Origin: Paenibacillus cellulosilyticus
GTDB lineage: Bacteria; Bacillota; Bacilli; Paenibacillales; Paenibacillaceae
Direction of reading: 5' to 3'
DNA: 64,000 nucleotides
Assembly: GCF_003182255.1 (NCBI RefSeq)
Contig: NZ_QGTQ01000002.1
Location: 509,048 to 573,047, forward strand
The notes below the pieces were generated by a model that saw only the letters and a list, made by a program, of their open reading frames with translations, made no database searches and had not been told where the DNA came from. This document shows positions 35,015 to 44,432 of this stretch, piece by piece; the stretch's first letter is position 1, and each line of letters begins with the position of its first letter. The position numbers and the translations under genes are program-made.

Positions 35015-35071
35015 AGGGACCTCCACGGCTGCCGTCGCCGCATACGCAGCATTACGTTGTTCTTCCTCCCA

Positions 35072-35203
35072 TTATTCCCAAGTAGTACCAAACGGAATAC
35101 CTCCATCCGTATACCCGGCAATAAAATAGAAATACTCGTCCCGCTCACATGCTTCCAGCAGCTCGGGCTCCCAAGCAACTCGCTTTTTTCTCTTCTTATA
35201 CAA
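35072..35203 (-). CDS. Small conserved protein, 43 aa
   Basis: A short frame starts at a TTG at 35203 after GAGGGGAA and encodes 43 residues, with a basic start (YKKRKKRVAWEPELLEA) and a conserved-looking core ERDEYFYFIAGYTDGGIPFG. I recall related small proteins with FIAGYTxxGxPYG in Firmicutes, of unknown function. It lies between the DUF6155-like and UPF0158 genes with short gaps, so it is likely translated from the same mRNA. A near-copy of the last codons after the stop (TGG GAG GAA) suggests that longer versions exist. Confidence 0.6.
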   Translation of the reverse strand: MYKKRKKRVAWEPELLEACERDEYFYFIAGYTDGGIPFGTTWE

Positions 35204-35217
35204 ATGTATTTTCCCCT

Positions 35218-35754
35218 CTAGTTCCGGTCCAATTGTGCATGAAGATCATCCAATGCATCATGAAATCCCCAGCCGATCCCGCGCGTTCGGGAAACAATCG
35301 CTTCAAGTCGTTCCTTATATTCATCGAACCGCGCGCCTGTCTCGTCCTCATTCACTGCGTCGATCATATCGGCGTACATCGAGGTCATACTATAGTAGAA
35401 TCGCTCATCGATATCTCCGAAGGCCAACGTAAATTCAACGCCATTCTCCACATAAATCAGCTTCAGCTCCAGACTGTACTTCTCGTTTCCAGTCAAACGC
35501 TCGAATTCCGCTATTGCACTCTTCGCTTCTTTCAAACGCAGCTTTCCATGACCACGCTTAGGAAAGAACTCGTCCTCAACCTTTTGTCGGTACTGCTCAA
35601 ATAAGGGTACAACCGCTTCATCGCCAAGTATTCTGACTGCAAGGAATTTCTCCATATCTTTGCTGCTGCTATAGCATGCCTTTACCAGTTCGATGAGCTG
35701 CTCGTTCGTTAATTGCTTCAAGTGCTTGTTTAGCGCGGACTTTGTTAGCTTCAT
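35218..35754 (-). CDS. DUF6155-like protein
   Basis: 178 residues starting at an ATG at 35754 with GGAGGAG 6-7 bases upstream; the frame to 35808 lacks a site. The protein is helical (KLTKSALNKHLKQLTNEQLI; FPKRGHGKLRLKEAKSAI), close to the pattern of DUF6155, a cytosolic family of unknown function. First gene of the operon with the 43-residue protein and UPF0158. Confidence 0.65.
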   Translation of the reverse strand: MKLTKSALNKHLKQLTNEQLIELVKACYSSSKDMEKFLAVRILGDEAVVPLFEQYRQKVEDEFFPKRGHGKLRLKEAKSAIAEFERLTGNEKYSLELKLIYVENGVEFTLAFGDIDERFYYSMTSMYADMIDAVNEDETGARFDEYKERLEAIVSRTRGIGWGFHDALDDLHAQLDRN

Positions 35755-35850
35755 TTTGTGTTCTCCTCCGACTTCGCTGATCTTCATTTCCTGCTTAGTT
35801 AATATCACACCTGATTCTATTATATGGAATACTCTTTCTCTCTATCTACC

Positions 35851-35888
35851 AAAAAAAAGCCTAAAAAAGCAATTCGCTTCTTTAGGCT
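35851..35888 (-). terminator. Terminator of the Gfo/Idh gene
   Basis: On the minus strand AGCCTAAAGAAGC and GCTTTTTTAGGCT form a stem followed by TTTTTTT. Confidence 0.8.
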
Positions 35889-35940
35889 CTAACATTTAAC
35901 CTGCCACCTATCCCTGCTGTCTTTCCTTTATCTGTACCTT

Positions 35941-37224
35941 CTACTTCAACAAGTCCGCCACCCGTACTGGGAGGCCGGTGCGAATCGATTGGTTCGCGGC
36001 GATGCCGGTCATGATGGACATGGCGCCGTCGACGTGCGATGCTGCGCGTTTCAGCGGGTCCGGTGCCGGTACGCCGAACAGGTCGTTCAGCAGGACAGGG
36101 TCGCCGCCGCCGTGACCGCCTGCGGCTTTCTCAAGCTCAACGGAGTAAGGCTCGCCGAACATCGGGAATACGATAATGCTCGAACCAACTGCCGCGCCTT
36201 CGAGCGCTTTGTCGCCGCCGCCGTTGACGTACGAGGTTTCAACAACCTTGAGTTCGATCCGGCCCTTGCTGCCGTTGAACGCAACGTTGAAGCCTTCCCA
36301 TGGCATGTATGCATTAAGCGAGTACGTGAGGATCGCTTTGTTGCGATAACGAACCGTCACGCCCATCGTGTCTTCGATGTTGATGCCGTCGCCGAATACG
36401 CTCTGGTCGCGCTGGTAGCCGTCTTCATGCTCCGCGTCGAGGTACATCGCCTTGAGGTTCTCGTTCTGGTCGAGATGCAGCGCGAAGTGGTCTTCCTTCG
36501 CAGCTTCGCTGCCGTATGCGCGCTGATAGAATTCCGTCACGCCGCGCTTCTCCGCGTTCTCGCGGCCATAGAAGCGGAGATCGCCGAACGCGAATACCGT
36601 CTCTGGGTAGGAACCGAGCCAGAAGTTAACGAGGTCGAAGTGGTGCGTCGACTTGTGGACGAGCAGGCCGCCGCTGTTTCTTTTGTCACGATGCCATCTT
36701 CTGAAGTAGTCCGCGCCGTGCACCGTGTTGAGCAGCCATTCGAAGTGAATCGAGTTGACATCGCCGATCACGCCCGACATGATCAGCTCTCTGATGCGGG
36801 AATGGTACGAAGCGTACCGATAGTTGAACGTAACGCGCAGCTTGCGGCCTGTACGCTCGACAGCGTCCATAATTTCGCGGCATTTCTCATCGTCAACGGT
36901 CATTGGCTTCTCGCTAATAACGTCGCAGCCCGCTTCCATTGCACGAATAATATAGTGATGGTGCAGACGGTCAACCGTCGTCACGATGACAACGTCCGGC
37001 TTCTGCTCCTCGATCATCGTATCGAATGCGTCCGCACCGTAGGTAGCAACTTCAGGGTGATCATACTTCTCGCGCAGGTAACGGTTCGCCAGCGCCATTC
37101 TCGTCCGGTTAATATCACAAAATGCTAGAAACTCCGACGTCTCGCGGAAATCGCGTGCAAGCGCGCCATAGAACATTTCGCTGCGGCTGCCGCAGCCTAC
37201 CAGTACGTATTTCTTCTTCGTCAT
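35941..37224 (-). CDS. Gfo/Idh/MocA family oxidoreductase
   Basis: 427 residues. The N-terminal Rossmann domain starts VLVGCGSRSEMFYG (Gly-rich nucleotide-binding loop), with VISEKPMTVD, the EKP motif, near residue 105. The C-terminal domain has the HHFDLVNFW signature. Such NAD(P)-dependent enzymes oxidise inositols, sugars or glycosides, and the substrate is unknown. AGGAGGG precedes the ATG. The spacer upstream holds two copies of a 71-bp repeat related to the ones at 17292 and 56893. Divergent from an AraC regulator gene, which may control it (inference). Confidence 0.9.
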   Translation of the reverse strand: MTKKKYVLVGCGSRSEMFYGALARDFRETSEFLAFCDINRTRMALANRYLREKYDHPEVATYGADAFDTMIEEQKPDVVIVTTVDRLHHHYIIRAMEAGCDVISEKPMTVDDEKCREIMDAVERTGRKLRVTFNYRYASYHSRIRELIMSGVIGDVNSIHFEWLLNTVHGADYFRRWHRDKRNSGGLLVHKSTHHFDLVNFWLGSYPETVFAFGDLRFYGRENAEKRGVTEFYQRAYGSEAAKEDHFALHLDQNENLKAMYLDAEHEDGYQRDQSVFGDGINIEDTMGVTVRYRNKAILTYSLNAYMPWEGFNVAFNGSKGRIELKVVETSYVNGGGDKALEGAAVGSSIIVFPMFGEPYSVELEKAAGGHGGGDPVLLNDLFGVPAPDPLKRAASHVDGAMSIMTGIAANQSIRTGLPVRVADLLK

Positions 37225-37237
37225 TGCTTGGACCCTC

Positions 37238-37340
37238 CTAAAAGTGTGCGTCTGCTTCTTTCGATATTATCGAATGATCTGCAGCAAAAGCTGCATCGGA
37301 AGCAAAGGCTTAGGTTTTGCGTCTGCTAACATGCATTCGC
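37238..37340. repeat. 71-bp repeat against the Gfo/Idh ribosome binding site, degenerate
   Basis: CTAAAAGTGTGCGTCTGCT at 37238 and CTTAGGTTTTGCGTCTGCT at 37309 mark copies 71 bp apart, the second incomplete. AGCAAAAGCTGC in the first copy is palindrome-like. It starts directly against the CCTCC complement of the SD. Confidence 0.6.
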
Positions 37341-37497
37341 TTTCATTACCTTCATCCTAAAGCATATATGAACCATTTTCTAATCGTATTCCGCTCAAAT
37401 ATTTAAGAAAGTGTGTTATTATGCTCCTAAGTGCAAGTGTTAGTGGAAAATGATATTGGCTTAAATTCCGAGTTTATTCGCGTTAGGGAGTGTCACC

Positions 37498-38328
37498 ATG
37501 AACGAGCAATTACTGTTCGTGGAACGGATCGCGCGTCAGCACCCGTTCACGATGTCGAACCAAATGGAAGATACATTCGAAATGTATTATCTCGTCTCTG
37601 GCGGTCGGCGTTATTTCGTCCGAGATCAGACGTATGGCGTCACGCCAGGCACATTGGTGCTCATTCCACCTGGCGTCATCCATCGAACGATTGACGATCC
37701 TGATGCATCGGGACATGAACGGATTCTTGTCCAGTTCTCGCTATCGTTCCTTCAGCTTGGCATGCACGTCATGCCGCTTCACCTGGAGGCATTCCGTATG
37801 CCATCGCCGATTTTACCGTTTGATGGTGAAGATCGTATCGAAATCGAACGGCTGCTCATGCAAATGTGCGACGAGTTCACCAGCCGCAAACCCGCTCACG
37901 AGCCCATGCTGCATGCACTACTATCACAGCTGCTGCTTACGGTTGGACGCGCAATGAAACGTCATAGCGAAGATCACGCGATGCGTCCTGTTCCTGCCAA
38001 CGTTACCGAAGGGCGAATTCAACCCGTCATCGACTATATTCTCAGCCACTGCGAGGAGCCGCTAGGTCTTGATGAGATTGCCCAGCAGTTTTATTTCAGC
38101 CCATCGCATCTAAGCCGGATGTTCCGGCGGTCGACTGGCTTCACCTATTCCGAATTCGTACAGCTTGTCCGTATTCGGCGCGCACAGGAACTACTTCGCA
38201 CAACCGACCAGAAGGTGCTTGAGATCGCGGAAGCTTCGGGATTCGGGAACTTGTCCCATTTTCAACATACGTTCCGTAAGCATACTGGAATGACTCCGCT
38301 CAAATATAGGAAGGATTTACAGCGTTAG
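37498..38328 (+). CDS. AraC-family regulator with cupin-like sensor domain
   Basis: 276 residues. The N-terminal half (about 20-100) is a cupin-type sugar-binding domain, and the C-terminal half (about 175-276) has two helix-turn-helix units, [20 protein letters not shown] and [20 protein letters not shown]. AraC proteins of this build sense sugars. It is divergent from the Gfo/Idh gene. A thioredoxin-like gene follows 35 bases downstream and might be co-transcribed. The start is an ATG at 37498 after AGGGAGTG. Confidence 0.9.
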   Translation: MNEQLLFVERIARQHPFTMSNQMEDTFEMYYLVSGGRRYFVRDQTYGVTPGTLVLIPPGVIHRTIDDPDASGHERILVQFSLSFLQLGMHVMPLHLEAFRMPSPILPFDGEDRIEIERLLMQMCDEFTSRKPAHEPMLHALLSQLLLTVGRAMKRHSEDHAMRPVPANVTEGRIQPVIDYILSHCEEPLGLDEIAQQFYFSPSHLSRMFRRSTGFTYSEFVQLVRIRRAQELLRTTDQKVLEIAEASGFGNLSHFQHTFRKHTGMTPLKYRKDLQR

Positions 38329-38363
38329 AGGTCGAATACGAATGGGAAAAGGAGGGATTCTCA

Positions 38364-38948
38364 ATGTCATTCACCTTGCAGCTCGGGCAGCAAGCACCAG
38401 ATTTCACGCTGCCTGCAACAGACGGTAATACTTATTCGCTCGCTGATTTCGCTCGTTCGCCGGTTCTCGTCGTCTTCTTCACATGCAATCATTGTCCTTA
38501 TGTCGTCGGTTCAGATGAGGTGACGCGCGCAACGGCTGAGAAATATGCAGATCGCGGAGTCACATTCATTGGCATTAACAGCAACAGCGTCAATACAAAG
38601 CCACTCGATTCGTTTGAGCATATGGTGGCGCGTATGGCGGAGAAGCAGTATCCATGGCTGTACTTGCGGGATGAGTCGCAGGATGTCGCAAAATCGTATG
38701 GCGCGCTGCGGACGCCACACTTCTTCGTGTTCGACCAAGAGCGCAAGCTGGTGTACACCGGACGCGGCGTCGACTATCCGCGCGACACGGCGCGCATGAC
38801 GGTCAACGACCTCGACAATGCGCTCGATGAGCTGACAAGCGGACAATCGGTATCGGTTGCATTGACGAATCCGATCGGCTGCAACGTGAAATGGGACGGA
38901 CAAGACGAGCATTGGATGCCGGTTGAGGCTTGCGATCTCGTACTGTAA
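38364..38948 (+). CDS. Thioredoxin-like protein with CxxC
   Basis: 194 residues with thioredoxin-fold pattern [17 protein letters not shown] at the N-terminus and a CxxC as TCNHCPYVV (Cys41 and Cys44). There is no signal peptide, so it is cytoplasmic, unlike the secreted ResA/TlpA proteins it resembles. A later [18 protein letters not shown] block and the conserved FFVF strand (cis-Pro region) fit AhpC/TSA-like thiol proteins. GGAGGG precedes the ATG. Follows the AraC gene. Confidence 0.85.
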   Translation: MSFTLQLGQQAPDFTLPATDGNTYSLADFARSPVLVVFFTCNHCPYVVGSDEVTRATAEKYADRGVTFIGINSNSVNTKPLDSFEHMVARMAEKQYPWLYLRDESQDVAKSYGALRTPHFFVFDQERKLVYTGRGVDYPRDTARMTVNDLDNALDELTSGQSVSVALTNPIGCNVKWDGQDEHWMPVEACDLVL

Positions 38949-38970
38949 TACGATGATTTCTTTAAAATGA

Positions 38971-39016
38971 AAAAGGGATATCCGTACAGCATCGGCTGCT
39001 GTCGGATATCCCTTTT
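38971..39016. terminator. Terminator between the thioredoxin-like and repeat-protein genes
   Basis: AAAAGGGATATCCG and CGGATATCCCTTTT are complementary arms of a strong stem with an inner ACAGC/GCTGT stem. Bidirectional. Confidence 0.88.
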
Positions 39017-39029
39017 CCATATTCTTGCC

Positions 39030-39941
39030 TTACTTGCCGACGATGCTCTTCAGCGTTGCACGACCTTCGACGATCTCTTCCTGATACCGTGTCTGCATCG
39101 GCTCCAGCAGAGCCGGATCTCCGCCGATCGCTGCAAGCTTCGCGATGGCGTCATCCATCACACTGCGATATTGGGATGTGCATGACGTGAACGCATCACT
39201 GGCTGTTTTGTACAAAACCGTCTTCTCATGCGTGGACGTCAATGTTGTAAACTGTACCGCGTAATCGGTCAGCTCCGCTTGGCATGCATTGCGCAGCTTA
39301 ACGAGCGTATAGCCCGTATCGTTGTAAATCTCTTGCTCTTTCTTAATTTGCTCCAGATCATCCGATCCATTGCCGTTTCCGTTGCCATTACCGTTATTGC
39401 CGCTGTTTCCGTTGCCGTTACTATTTCCGTTACCGTTGTTGCCATTACTGTTTCCGTTATTACTATTGCCATTGCCATTGTTACTATTGCTGTTTCCGTT
39501 TCCATTGTTGCTATTGCTATTGCCGTTGCTATTGCCGTTGCTATTCCCGTTACCGTTGTTGCCATTGCTGTTTCCGTTATTACTATTGCCGTTATTGCCA
39601 CTGTTGCCGTTGCTATTGCCGTTGCTGTTACCATTGCCACTGTTACCATTGCCGTTACCGTTGCCATTATTACTGTTACTATTGCCGTTACCGTTGCTTG
39701 ACTTGTCCTTACTATTATCTTGCTTGTCCTCAACGCTTTGCTTTAACAGCGCAAGTGGCGACTGAACGCTCAGCTTCCCTAAGCTGAGCGATCCGAGCAC
39801 AACCGAGCTGTTGGATGACGCATGATTAGACACGATCGACGCAAGTGCCGTCTTAAACGGCGAAGAGGCTTGCGCTGTCATCGCTGGTACAAGCGCGGCT
39901 GCAACAGTCAGTGCGATAATTCCGCGTATAGGTTTACGCAT
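39030..39941 (-). CDS. Secreted Asn/Gly/Ser-repeat protein
   Basis: 303 residues from an ATG at 39941, 9 bases after AAAGGAAGG; longer starts to 40010 lack a site. A signal peptide covers residues 1-26 (PAMTAQASS). About residues 80-190 are almost only Asn, Gly and Ser, in short units such as NGNGNS and NSNGNN. The last 100 residues form a helical domain (EQIKKEQEIYNDTGYTLVKL; CQAELTDYAVQF). The DNA in the repeat is a near-perfect hexamer-like array (about 39365-39710). I do not recognise the family. A glassy, hydrophilic linker or biofilm-type role is possible. Confidence 0.75.
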   Translation of the reverse strand: MRKPIRGIIALTVAAALVPAMTAQASSPFKTALASIVSNHASSNSSVVLGSLSLGKLSVQSPLALLKQSVEDKQDNSKDKSSNGNGNSNSNNGNGNGNGNSGNGNSNGNSNGNSGNNGNSNNGNSNGNNGNGNSNGNSNGNSNSNNGNGNSNSNNGNGNSNNGNSNGNNGNGNSNGNGNSGNNGNGNGNGNGSDDLEQIKKEQEIYNDTGYTLVKLRNACQAELTDYAVQFTTLTSTHEKTVLYKTASDAFTSCTSQYRSVMDDAIAKLAAIGGDPALLEPMQTRYQEEIVEGRATLKSIVGK

Positions 39942-40222
39942 TGTAACCATCCTTCCTTTGAGTCGAGAGGGCGTCCGCTTCCATCGATAGCCACAACGTT
40001 TGTTCATCATTCGCTGCTATTTCAGGCTGGACGCACCCTCGCTACATCCTTGATTGCCTTGCAGCGAGTGTTGTGCCGGCCCATTGAACAACGCATATGC
40101 GACGTCGGGCATTCCAACAAACGTATGCTTTCGAACACCCCTCGTGGCGTCCAATCCCTCCAGCCCTATCCATAGCTCCTGTCGGAGACGGCAAGCTGTA
40201 TAAATCGTTCACCCCCTTTCGG

Positions 40223-41566
40223 TCAAAAGTTAACGGATTGCCGCTCATCGTTCACGGCGCCGATCGGCCTACGGCCAATGGAGTGATAGATGAAGCCTTC
40301 CCGCTCCATCTCTTCCAAGCCGAAGCAATTGCGGCCGTCAATGATGATTGGCCTTGCCAGCAGCGTACGCACCTGAGCCAAGGACATGCTCATAACCTCG
40401 CTCCACTCCGTCAGAATGACGCAAGCATCGCAGCCAGTCACTGTCGCTTCGACCGAATCTGCATAAAGCACCTCGCTCGGCAGCAGTCGGCTCGCTGCAT
40501 CGCTTGCGATTGGATCGTACGCACGCACCGATGCACCCGCACGAATCAGTTCTGGCACGATCGTGAGCGAAGGTGCCTCTCGCATGTCGTCGGTATTAGG
40601 CTTGAATGCCAGCCCAAGCACGGCAATCCGCTTGCCAGAGAGCGAACCAAGCGCTTCACGCAGCTTGTCCACAACGAGCATCCGCTGCTTCTGATTCGTT
40701 CGAATGACCGACTTCAGCAGCTCGAATTCGTAGCCGGACTTGTCGGCAATATGAGCAAGCGCATACGTATCCTTCGGGAAGCAGGATCCGCCGTAGCCGA
40801 TGCCCGCTTGCAGGAATTTGCCGCCGATCCGGCTGTCCATCCCCATCCCTTCGGCCACGTCACTCACGTTCGCGCCGACCCGCTCGCAAATGTTCGCGAT
40901 GGCGTTAATGAACGAGATTTTCGTAGCGAGGAAAGTGTTCGCCGCATACTTGATCATCTCTGCGCTTTCGAGATCGGTCATGAAGACCCGCGTGTTGAAC
41001 GGTGCATGCAGCTCCGCAATTTCCTTTGCCGCCGCAAAGCTGTCCGAGCCAACTACGGCACGGTCCATGTTCATGCAGTCCGACAGAGCGGAGCCTTCAC
41101 GCAGAAATTCCGGGTTCGACACGACATCGAATGTCGCCCATGGCGCCATCTTGTTCGCTTGTACGACTTCGCGCACAAGCTCGCCAGTACCGACAGGCAC
41201 GGTGCTTTTGTTCACGATAATCTTATAGCCGTTCAAATGCTCGCCGACCTTCTTCGCAGCCGACATCACATACCGCATATCCGCTTCGCCCGTCTCCGAC
41301 ATCGGCGTGCCAACTGCAATATAGACGATGTCCGACGCTTCGATCGCCGCGCCAACATCCGTTGTGAAGTGCAGGCGGCCCTGCTCTTTATTGCGCGCCA
41401 CCATCTCCTCCAGCCCCGGCTCATAGATCGGCACGACGCCGCTTTGCAGCAGGTTGATTTTACGCTCGTCGACATCGCAGCAGATAACCCGGTTACCTAC
41501 CTCCGCAAAGCAAGAGCCCGATACGAGTCCGACATATCCCGTTCCGATTACCGTAATGTTCCGCAT
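40223..41566 (-). CDS. ugd: UDP-glucose 6-dehydrogenase
   Basis: 447 residues. The N-terminal NAD-binding motif is VIGTGYVGLVSG, the middle links helices, and the active-site Cys is in GYGGSCFPKDTYAL near residue 260. It oxidises UDP-glucose to UDP-glucuronate. galU, which makes UDP-glucose, is 2 bases upstream in the same operon, and a GlcA 4-epimerase gene lies further up. This gives UDP-GlcA and UDP-GalA for the polysaccharide. It is the last gene of the exopolysaccharide operon. Confidence 0.95.
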   Translation of the reverse strand: MRNITVIGTGYVGLVSGSCFAEVGNRVICCDVDERKINLLQSGVVPIYEPGLEEMVARNKEQGRLHFTTDVGAAIEASDIVYIAVGTPMSETGEADMRYVMSAAKKVGEHLNGYKIIVNKSTVPVGTGELVREVVQANKMAPWATFDVVSNPEFLREGSALSDCMNMDRAVVGSDSFAAAKEIAELHAPFNTRVFMTDLESAEMIKYAANTFLATKISFINAIANICERVGANVSDVAEGMGMDSRIGGKFLQAGIGYGGSCFPKDTYALAHIADKSGYEFELLKSVIRTNQKQRMLVVDKLREALGSLSGKRIAVLGLAFKPNTDDMREAPSLTIVPELIRAGASVRAYDPIASDAASRLLPSEVLYADSVEATVTGCDACVILTEWSEVMSMSLAQVRTLLARPIIIDGRNCFGLEEMEREGFIYHSIGRRPIGAVNDERQSVNF

Positions 41567-41568
41567 CG

Positions 41569-42471
41569 TTATTTCGCCACCTTATTCAGAATGGAAAAAT
41601 GCTTATCGTATACCTGTTGGACGTATTGGAGCACATCGTTCTGCAGGTCTTCCCGCTGCAGCGCAAAGTCGAGCGTCGCGCGAATGAACCCGAATTTGTC
41701 GCCGACATCGTAGCGGACGCCATCGAAGTTGTAAGCGAGCACCGTCTTGCGGTCATTCAGCTTCTTGATCGCATCGGTCAGCTGGATTTCTCCGCCTGCG
41801 CCAGGCTCTTGATTCTCGAGAATTTCGAAGATATCCGGTGTCAGCACATACCGACCCATAATCGCGTAATTGGACGGCGCCGCTTTGCGAGACGGCTTCT
41901 CGACGAGTCCGTCAAGGAAGAAGACCGACGGTTCAATCGATGATCCGCGTGGGGCGATAATGCCGTATTTGGATACGTCATCGTCGCTGACTCGCTGTAC
42001 GCCCACGATTGAAGAAGAATAGCGTTCGTATACGCGGATCAACTGACCAAGGCACGGCTCGTCCGATTGTACGATATCGTCGCCAAGCAAGACGGCGAAC
42101 GGCTCGTCGCCAACGAAGCTGCGTGCGCACCAGATGGCGTGACCAAGACCACGCGGCTCTTTTTGACGAATATAGTGGATGTTCGCCATATCCGAGATAC
42201 GCTGAATTTGCTCCAACTCTTTGGACTTGCCTTTCTTAGACAGTGCATCCTCAAGCTCGAACGTTTTATCAAAATGATCCTCGATCGCCCGCTTACCGCG
42301 GCCGCTGACAATCAGAATATCCTCAATGCCAGAGGCGATTGCCTCCTCGATTATGTATTGAATCGTCGGCTTGTCGACGATGGGAAGCATCTCCTTCGGC
42401 TGTGCTTTCGTTGCGGGCAGGAACCGCGTGCCGAGGCCGGCTGCTGGAATGATCGCTTTGCGCACTTTCAT
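41569..42471 (-). CDS. galU: UTP-glucose-1-phosphate uridylyltransferase
   Basis: 300 residues from an ATG at 42471 after AAGGGGGA; the extension to 42594 reads into the repeat array and is not used. The signature [20 protein letters not shown] is at the N-terminus, followed by [13 protein letters not shown] and the uridine-binding region. It makes UDP-glucose from UTP and glucose-1-phosphate, the substrate for ugd, which follows at once. The upstream gap to the aminotransferase gene holds the 51-bp array, so either it is co-transcribed through the array or it has its own promoter in it. Confidence 0.95.
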   Translation of the reverse strand: MKVRKAIIPAAGLGTRFLPATKAQPKEMLPIVDKPTIQYIIEEAIASGIEDILIVSGRGKRAIEDHFDKTFELEDALSKKGKSKELEQIQRISDMANIHYIRQKEPRGLGHAIWCARSFVGDEPFAVLLGDDIVQSDEPCLGQLIRVYERYSSSIVGVQRVSDDDVSKYGIIAPRGSSIEPSVFFLDGLVEKPSRKAAPSNYAIMGRYVLTPDIFEILENQEPGAGGEIQLTDAIKKLNDRKTVLAYNFDGVRYDVGDKFGFIRATLDFALQREDLQNDVLQYVQQVYDKHFSILNKVAK

Positions 42472-42526
42472 GGGAAGATCCCCCTTAGTTGGATTAGATA
42501 ATAGATTTCGCGTATGTGCCCGACGG

Positions 42527-43138
42527 TAGGTGCACTTTTGCACCTTCGCAGTCCGATTCGGTGTGCTAGGCGACGCGTAGGTGCACTTTTGCACTTACAT
42601 GGACCGATTCGGCGCGCTTAGCGACGCGTAGGTGTATTTTTGCACTTACGTGAGGCGGCTCGCCGCATTGGGCCGATCGTAGGTGCACTTTTGCACTTAC
42701 GTGAACCGATTCGATGCACTCGGAGACGCGTAGGTGCATTTTTGCACTTACGTGAGGCGATTCGGTGCACTCGGCGACGCGTAGGTGCACTTTTGCACTT
42801 ACGTGAGGCGATTCGGTGCACTCGGCGACGCGTAGGTGCACTTTTGCACTTACGAGAACCGATTCGCCGCACTCGGAGACGCGTAGGTGTATTTTTGCAC
42901 TTACGTGAGGCGGCTCGGTGCATTGGGCCGATCGTAGGTGCACTTTTGCACTTACGTGAACCGATTCGATGCACTCGGAGACGCGTAGGTGTATTTTTGC
43001 ACTTACGTGAGGCGGCTCGCCGCATTGGGCCGATCGTAGGTGCACTTTTGCACTTACGTGAACCGATTCGATGCACTCGGCGACGCGTAGGTGCATTTTT
43101 GCACTTACGTGAGGCGATTCGCCGCATTTGGCCCTTCT
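42527..43138. repeat. 51-bp tandem array of 12 units inside the exopolysaccharide operon
   Basis: Units start at 42527 and then every 51 bp exactly: 42578, 42629, 42680, 42731, 42782, 42833, 42884, 42935, 42986, 43037 and 43088. Each has an inverted core, GTAGGTGCA and TGCACTTAC around a TTTT-type loop, then a 27-base variable part ending in GACGC or CGATC. Two variants of the tail alternate (GGCGGCTCGCCGC.. and ACCGATTCGATGC..), seen as pairs at units 3-4, 8-9 and 10-11, so the array has grown by duplicating single units and pairs. No unique spacers are present, so it is not CRISPR. All three frames are open because 51 is a multiple of three. Confidence 0.95.
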
Positions 43139-43169
43139 TTTAATATAGAAACGAACGGGTCCAGTCGAG

Positions 43170-44357
43170 TTAACCGCTATGCGCGGCAAGCACGCTTGCA
43201 AGTTTGCGGCTGTCCGCCAGATGGCTGTGAATGCAATCGATAACCCGATTCTGCTGCTCGATCGTCAGCGACGAGCCGGACGGCAAGCAGATGCCCCGGG
43301 CAAAAAGCTGATCAGACACGCTGCCCTGCGGCAAGTCCGTGTGCGGGTAATAAGCACATTCGCGAAGCAGCGGCTGCAGATGCATCGGCTTCCACACCGG
43401 CCGCGCTTCGATATTCGCTTCCATTAGCGCATGGACCAACGCTTCTGGCGTCGTGCCCGTCGCATCCGGGTCGAGTGTCATCGCCGTTAGCCAGCGAGTC
43501 GATCGACCATAGGGCGCTTCCGGCATGAAGTCGATACCCTCAATGCCAGAGAATGCTGCCACATAACGTTCGAAGATCGCCCTTCTCGCTTCAATGCGAC
43601 TGTCCAGCACCTGCAGCTGCCCCCGGCCAATACCGGCCAGTACGTTGCTCATCCGGTAGTTGAAGCCGAGCTGCGAATGCTCGTAATGCAGGGCCTGATC
43701 CCTCGACTGCGTCGCCCAGAACCGGGCAAGCTTCAGCGCCTCAAGATCTTGACCGATCAGCATGCCGCCGCCGGAGGTCGTCATAATTTTGTTTCCGTTG
43801 AAGGAATAGATGCCGAACCGCCCGAATGTGCCGCTCGCAGAGCCTTGGTATGTCGCGCCAAGCGATTCCGCAGCATCTTCCACGATCGGAACGCCATATT
43901 GCTCGCACAACTCGGTAATTGCTGCCATGTCTGCGCTCTGTCCATACAAGCTGACGACGATGACTGCCTTCGGCATCCGACCTGCACGACGCGCATCCTC
44001 CAGCGCGCGCTGAAGTGCTGCTGGCGACATGTTCCAGGTCGTTTCGTCAGCGTCAATGAAGACAGGTACTGCGCCTTCGTACAGTACAGGATTGACGCTT
44101 GCGATGAACGTCAGCGACGAGACGAATACGATGTCGCCTCGTCCCACGCCTAGCAGTCGGAGCGCTAGATGAATAGCCGCCGTACCGGAGGAGAGCGCCA
44201 CTGCGCCCTGTGCCCCGACATAAGAAGCAATCTCTTGCTCGAACGCATCAACATTGGGACCAAGCGGTGCGATCCAATTGCTCGCGAACGCTTCCGCGAC
44301 GAAGCCCGCTTCTGCCTCCCCGATATGAGGCGGCGATAAGAAGATGCGTTGGTTCAT
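43170..44357 (-). CDS. DegT/DnrJ-family sugar aminotransferase (PglE/EpsN-like)
   Basis: 395 residues from an ATG at 44357 with GGAGGG 7 bases upstream. The PLP Lys is in FGIYSFNGNKIMTTSGGGM; other features are SGTAAIHLALRLLG, VEDAAESLGAT and GFNYRMSNVLAGIG. The enzyme adds an amino group to a nucleotide 4-keto-sugar. With the 4,6-dehydratase at 55053-56882 and the acyltransferase at 44433-45092 it gives the three steps of a UDP-N,N'-diacetylbacillosamine-type sugar (PglF, PglE, PglD). Sits between the acyltransferase gene and the repeat array in the long operon. Confidence 0.93.
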   Translation of the reverse strand: MNQRIFLSPPHIGEAEAGFVAEAFASNWIAPLGPNVDAFEQEIASYVGAQGAVALSSGTAAIHLALRLLGVGRGDIVFVSSLTFIASVNPVLYEGAVPVFIDADETTWNMSPAALQRALEDARRAGRMPKAVIVVSLYGQSADMAAITELCEQYGVPIVEDAAESLGATYQGSASGTFGRFGIYSFNGNKIMTTSGGGMLIGQDLEALKLARFWATQSRDQALHYEHSQLGFNYRMSNVLAGIGRGQLQVLDSRIEARRAIFERYVAAFSGIEGIDFMPEAPYGRSTRWLTAMTLDPDATGTTPEALVHALMEANIEARPVWKPMHLQPLLRECAYYPHTDLPQGSVSDQLFARGICLPSGSSLTIEQQNRVIDCIHSHLADSRKLASVLAAHSG

Positions 44358-44432
44358 GAATAATCCCTCCATTTTCTTCACGAAAATAAATGCCGCTCTG
44401 TTGCGAAATCCTACAGCGATTCACCGCTATCG

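Noticed and set aside
35989..37128. Plus-strand frame of 379 codons over the Gfo/Idh gene
   Set aside because: The minus strand has a clear oxidoreductase with SD, and the antisense protein shows no recognisable domain.
40097..41713. Plus-strand frame of 538 codons over ugd
   Set aside because: It lies opposite a certain gene (ugd) with matching codon structure, has no ribosome binding site, and its protein is a Cys/Arg/His-rich shadow.
42527..43138. CRISPR array
   Set aside because: Units are repeated whole, with no unique spacers, no cas genes nearby and a variable part that is itself repeated.
42566..43201. Long minus-strand frame through the 51-bp array (211 codons)
   Set aside because: The unit length is a multiple of three, so several frames are open on both strands by necessity. 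The frame starts within the aminotransferase gene and has no ribosome binding site. I treat the array as non-coding unless shown otherwise.
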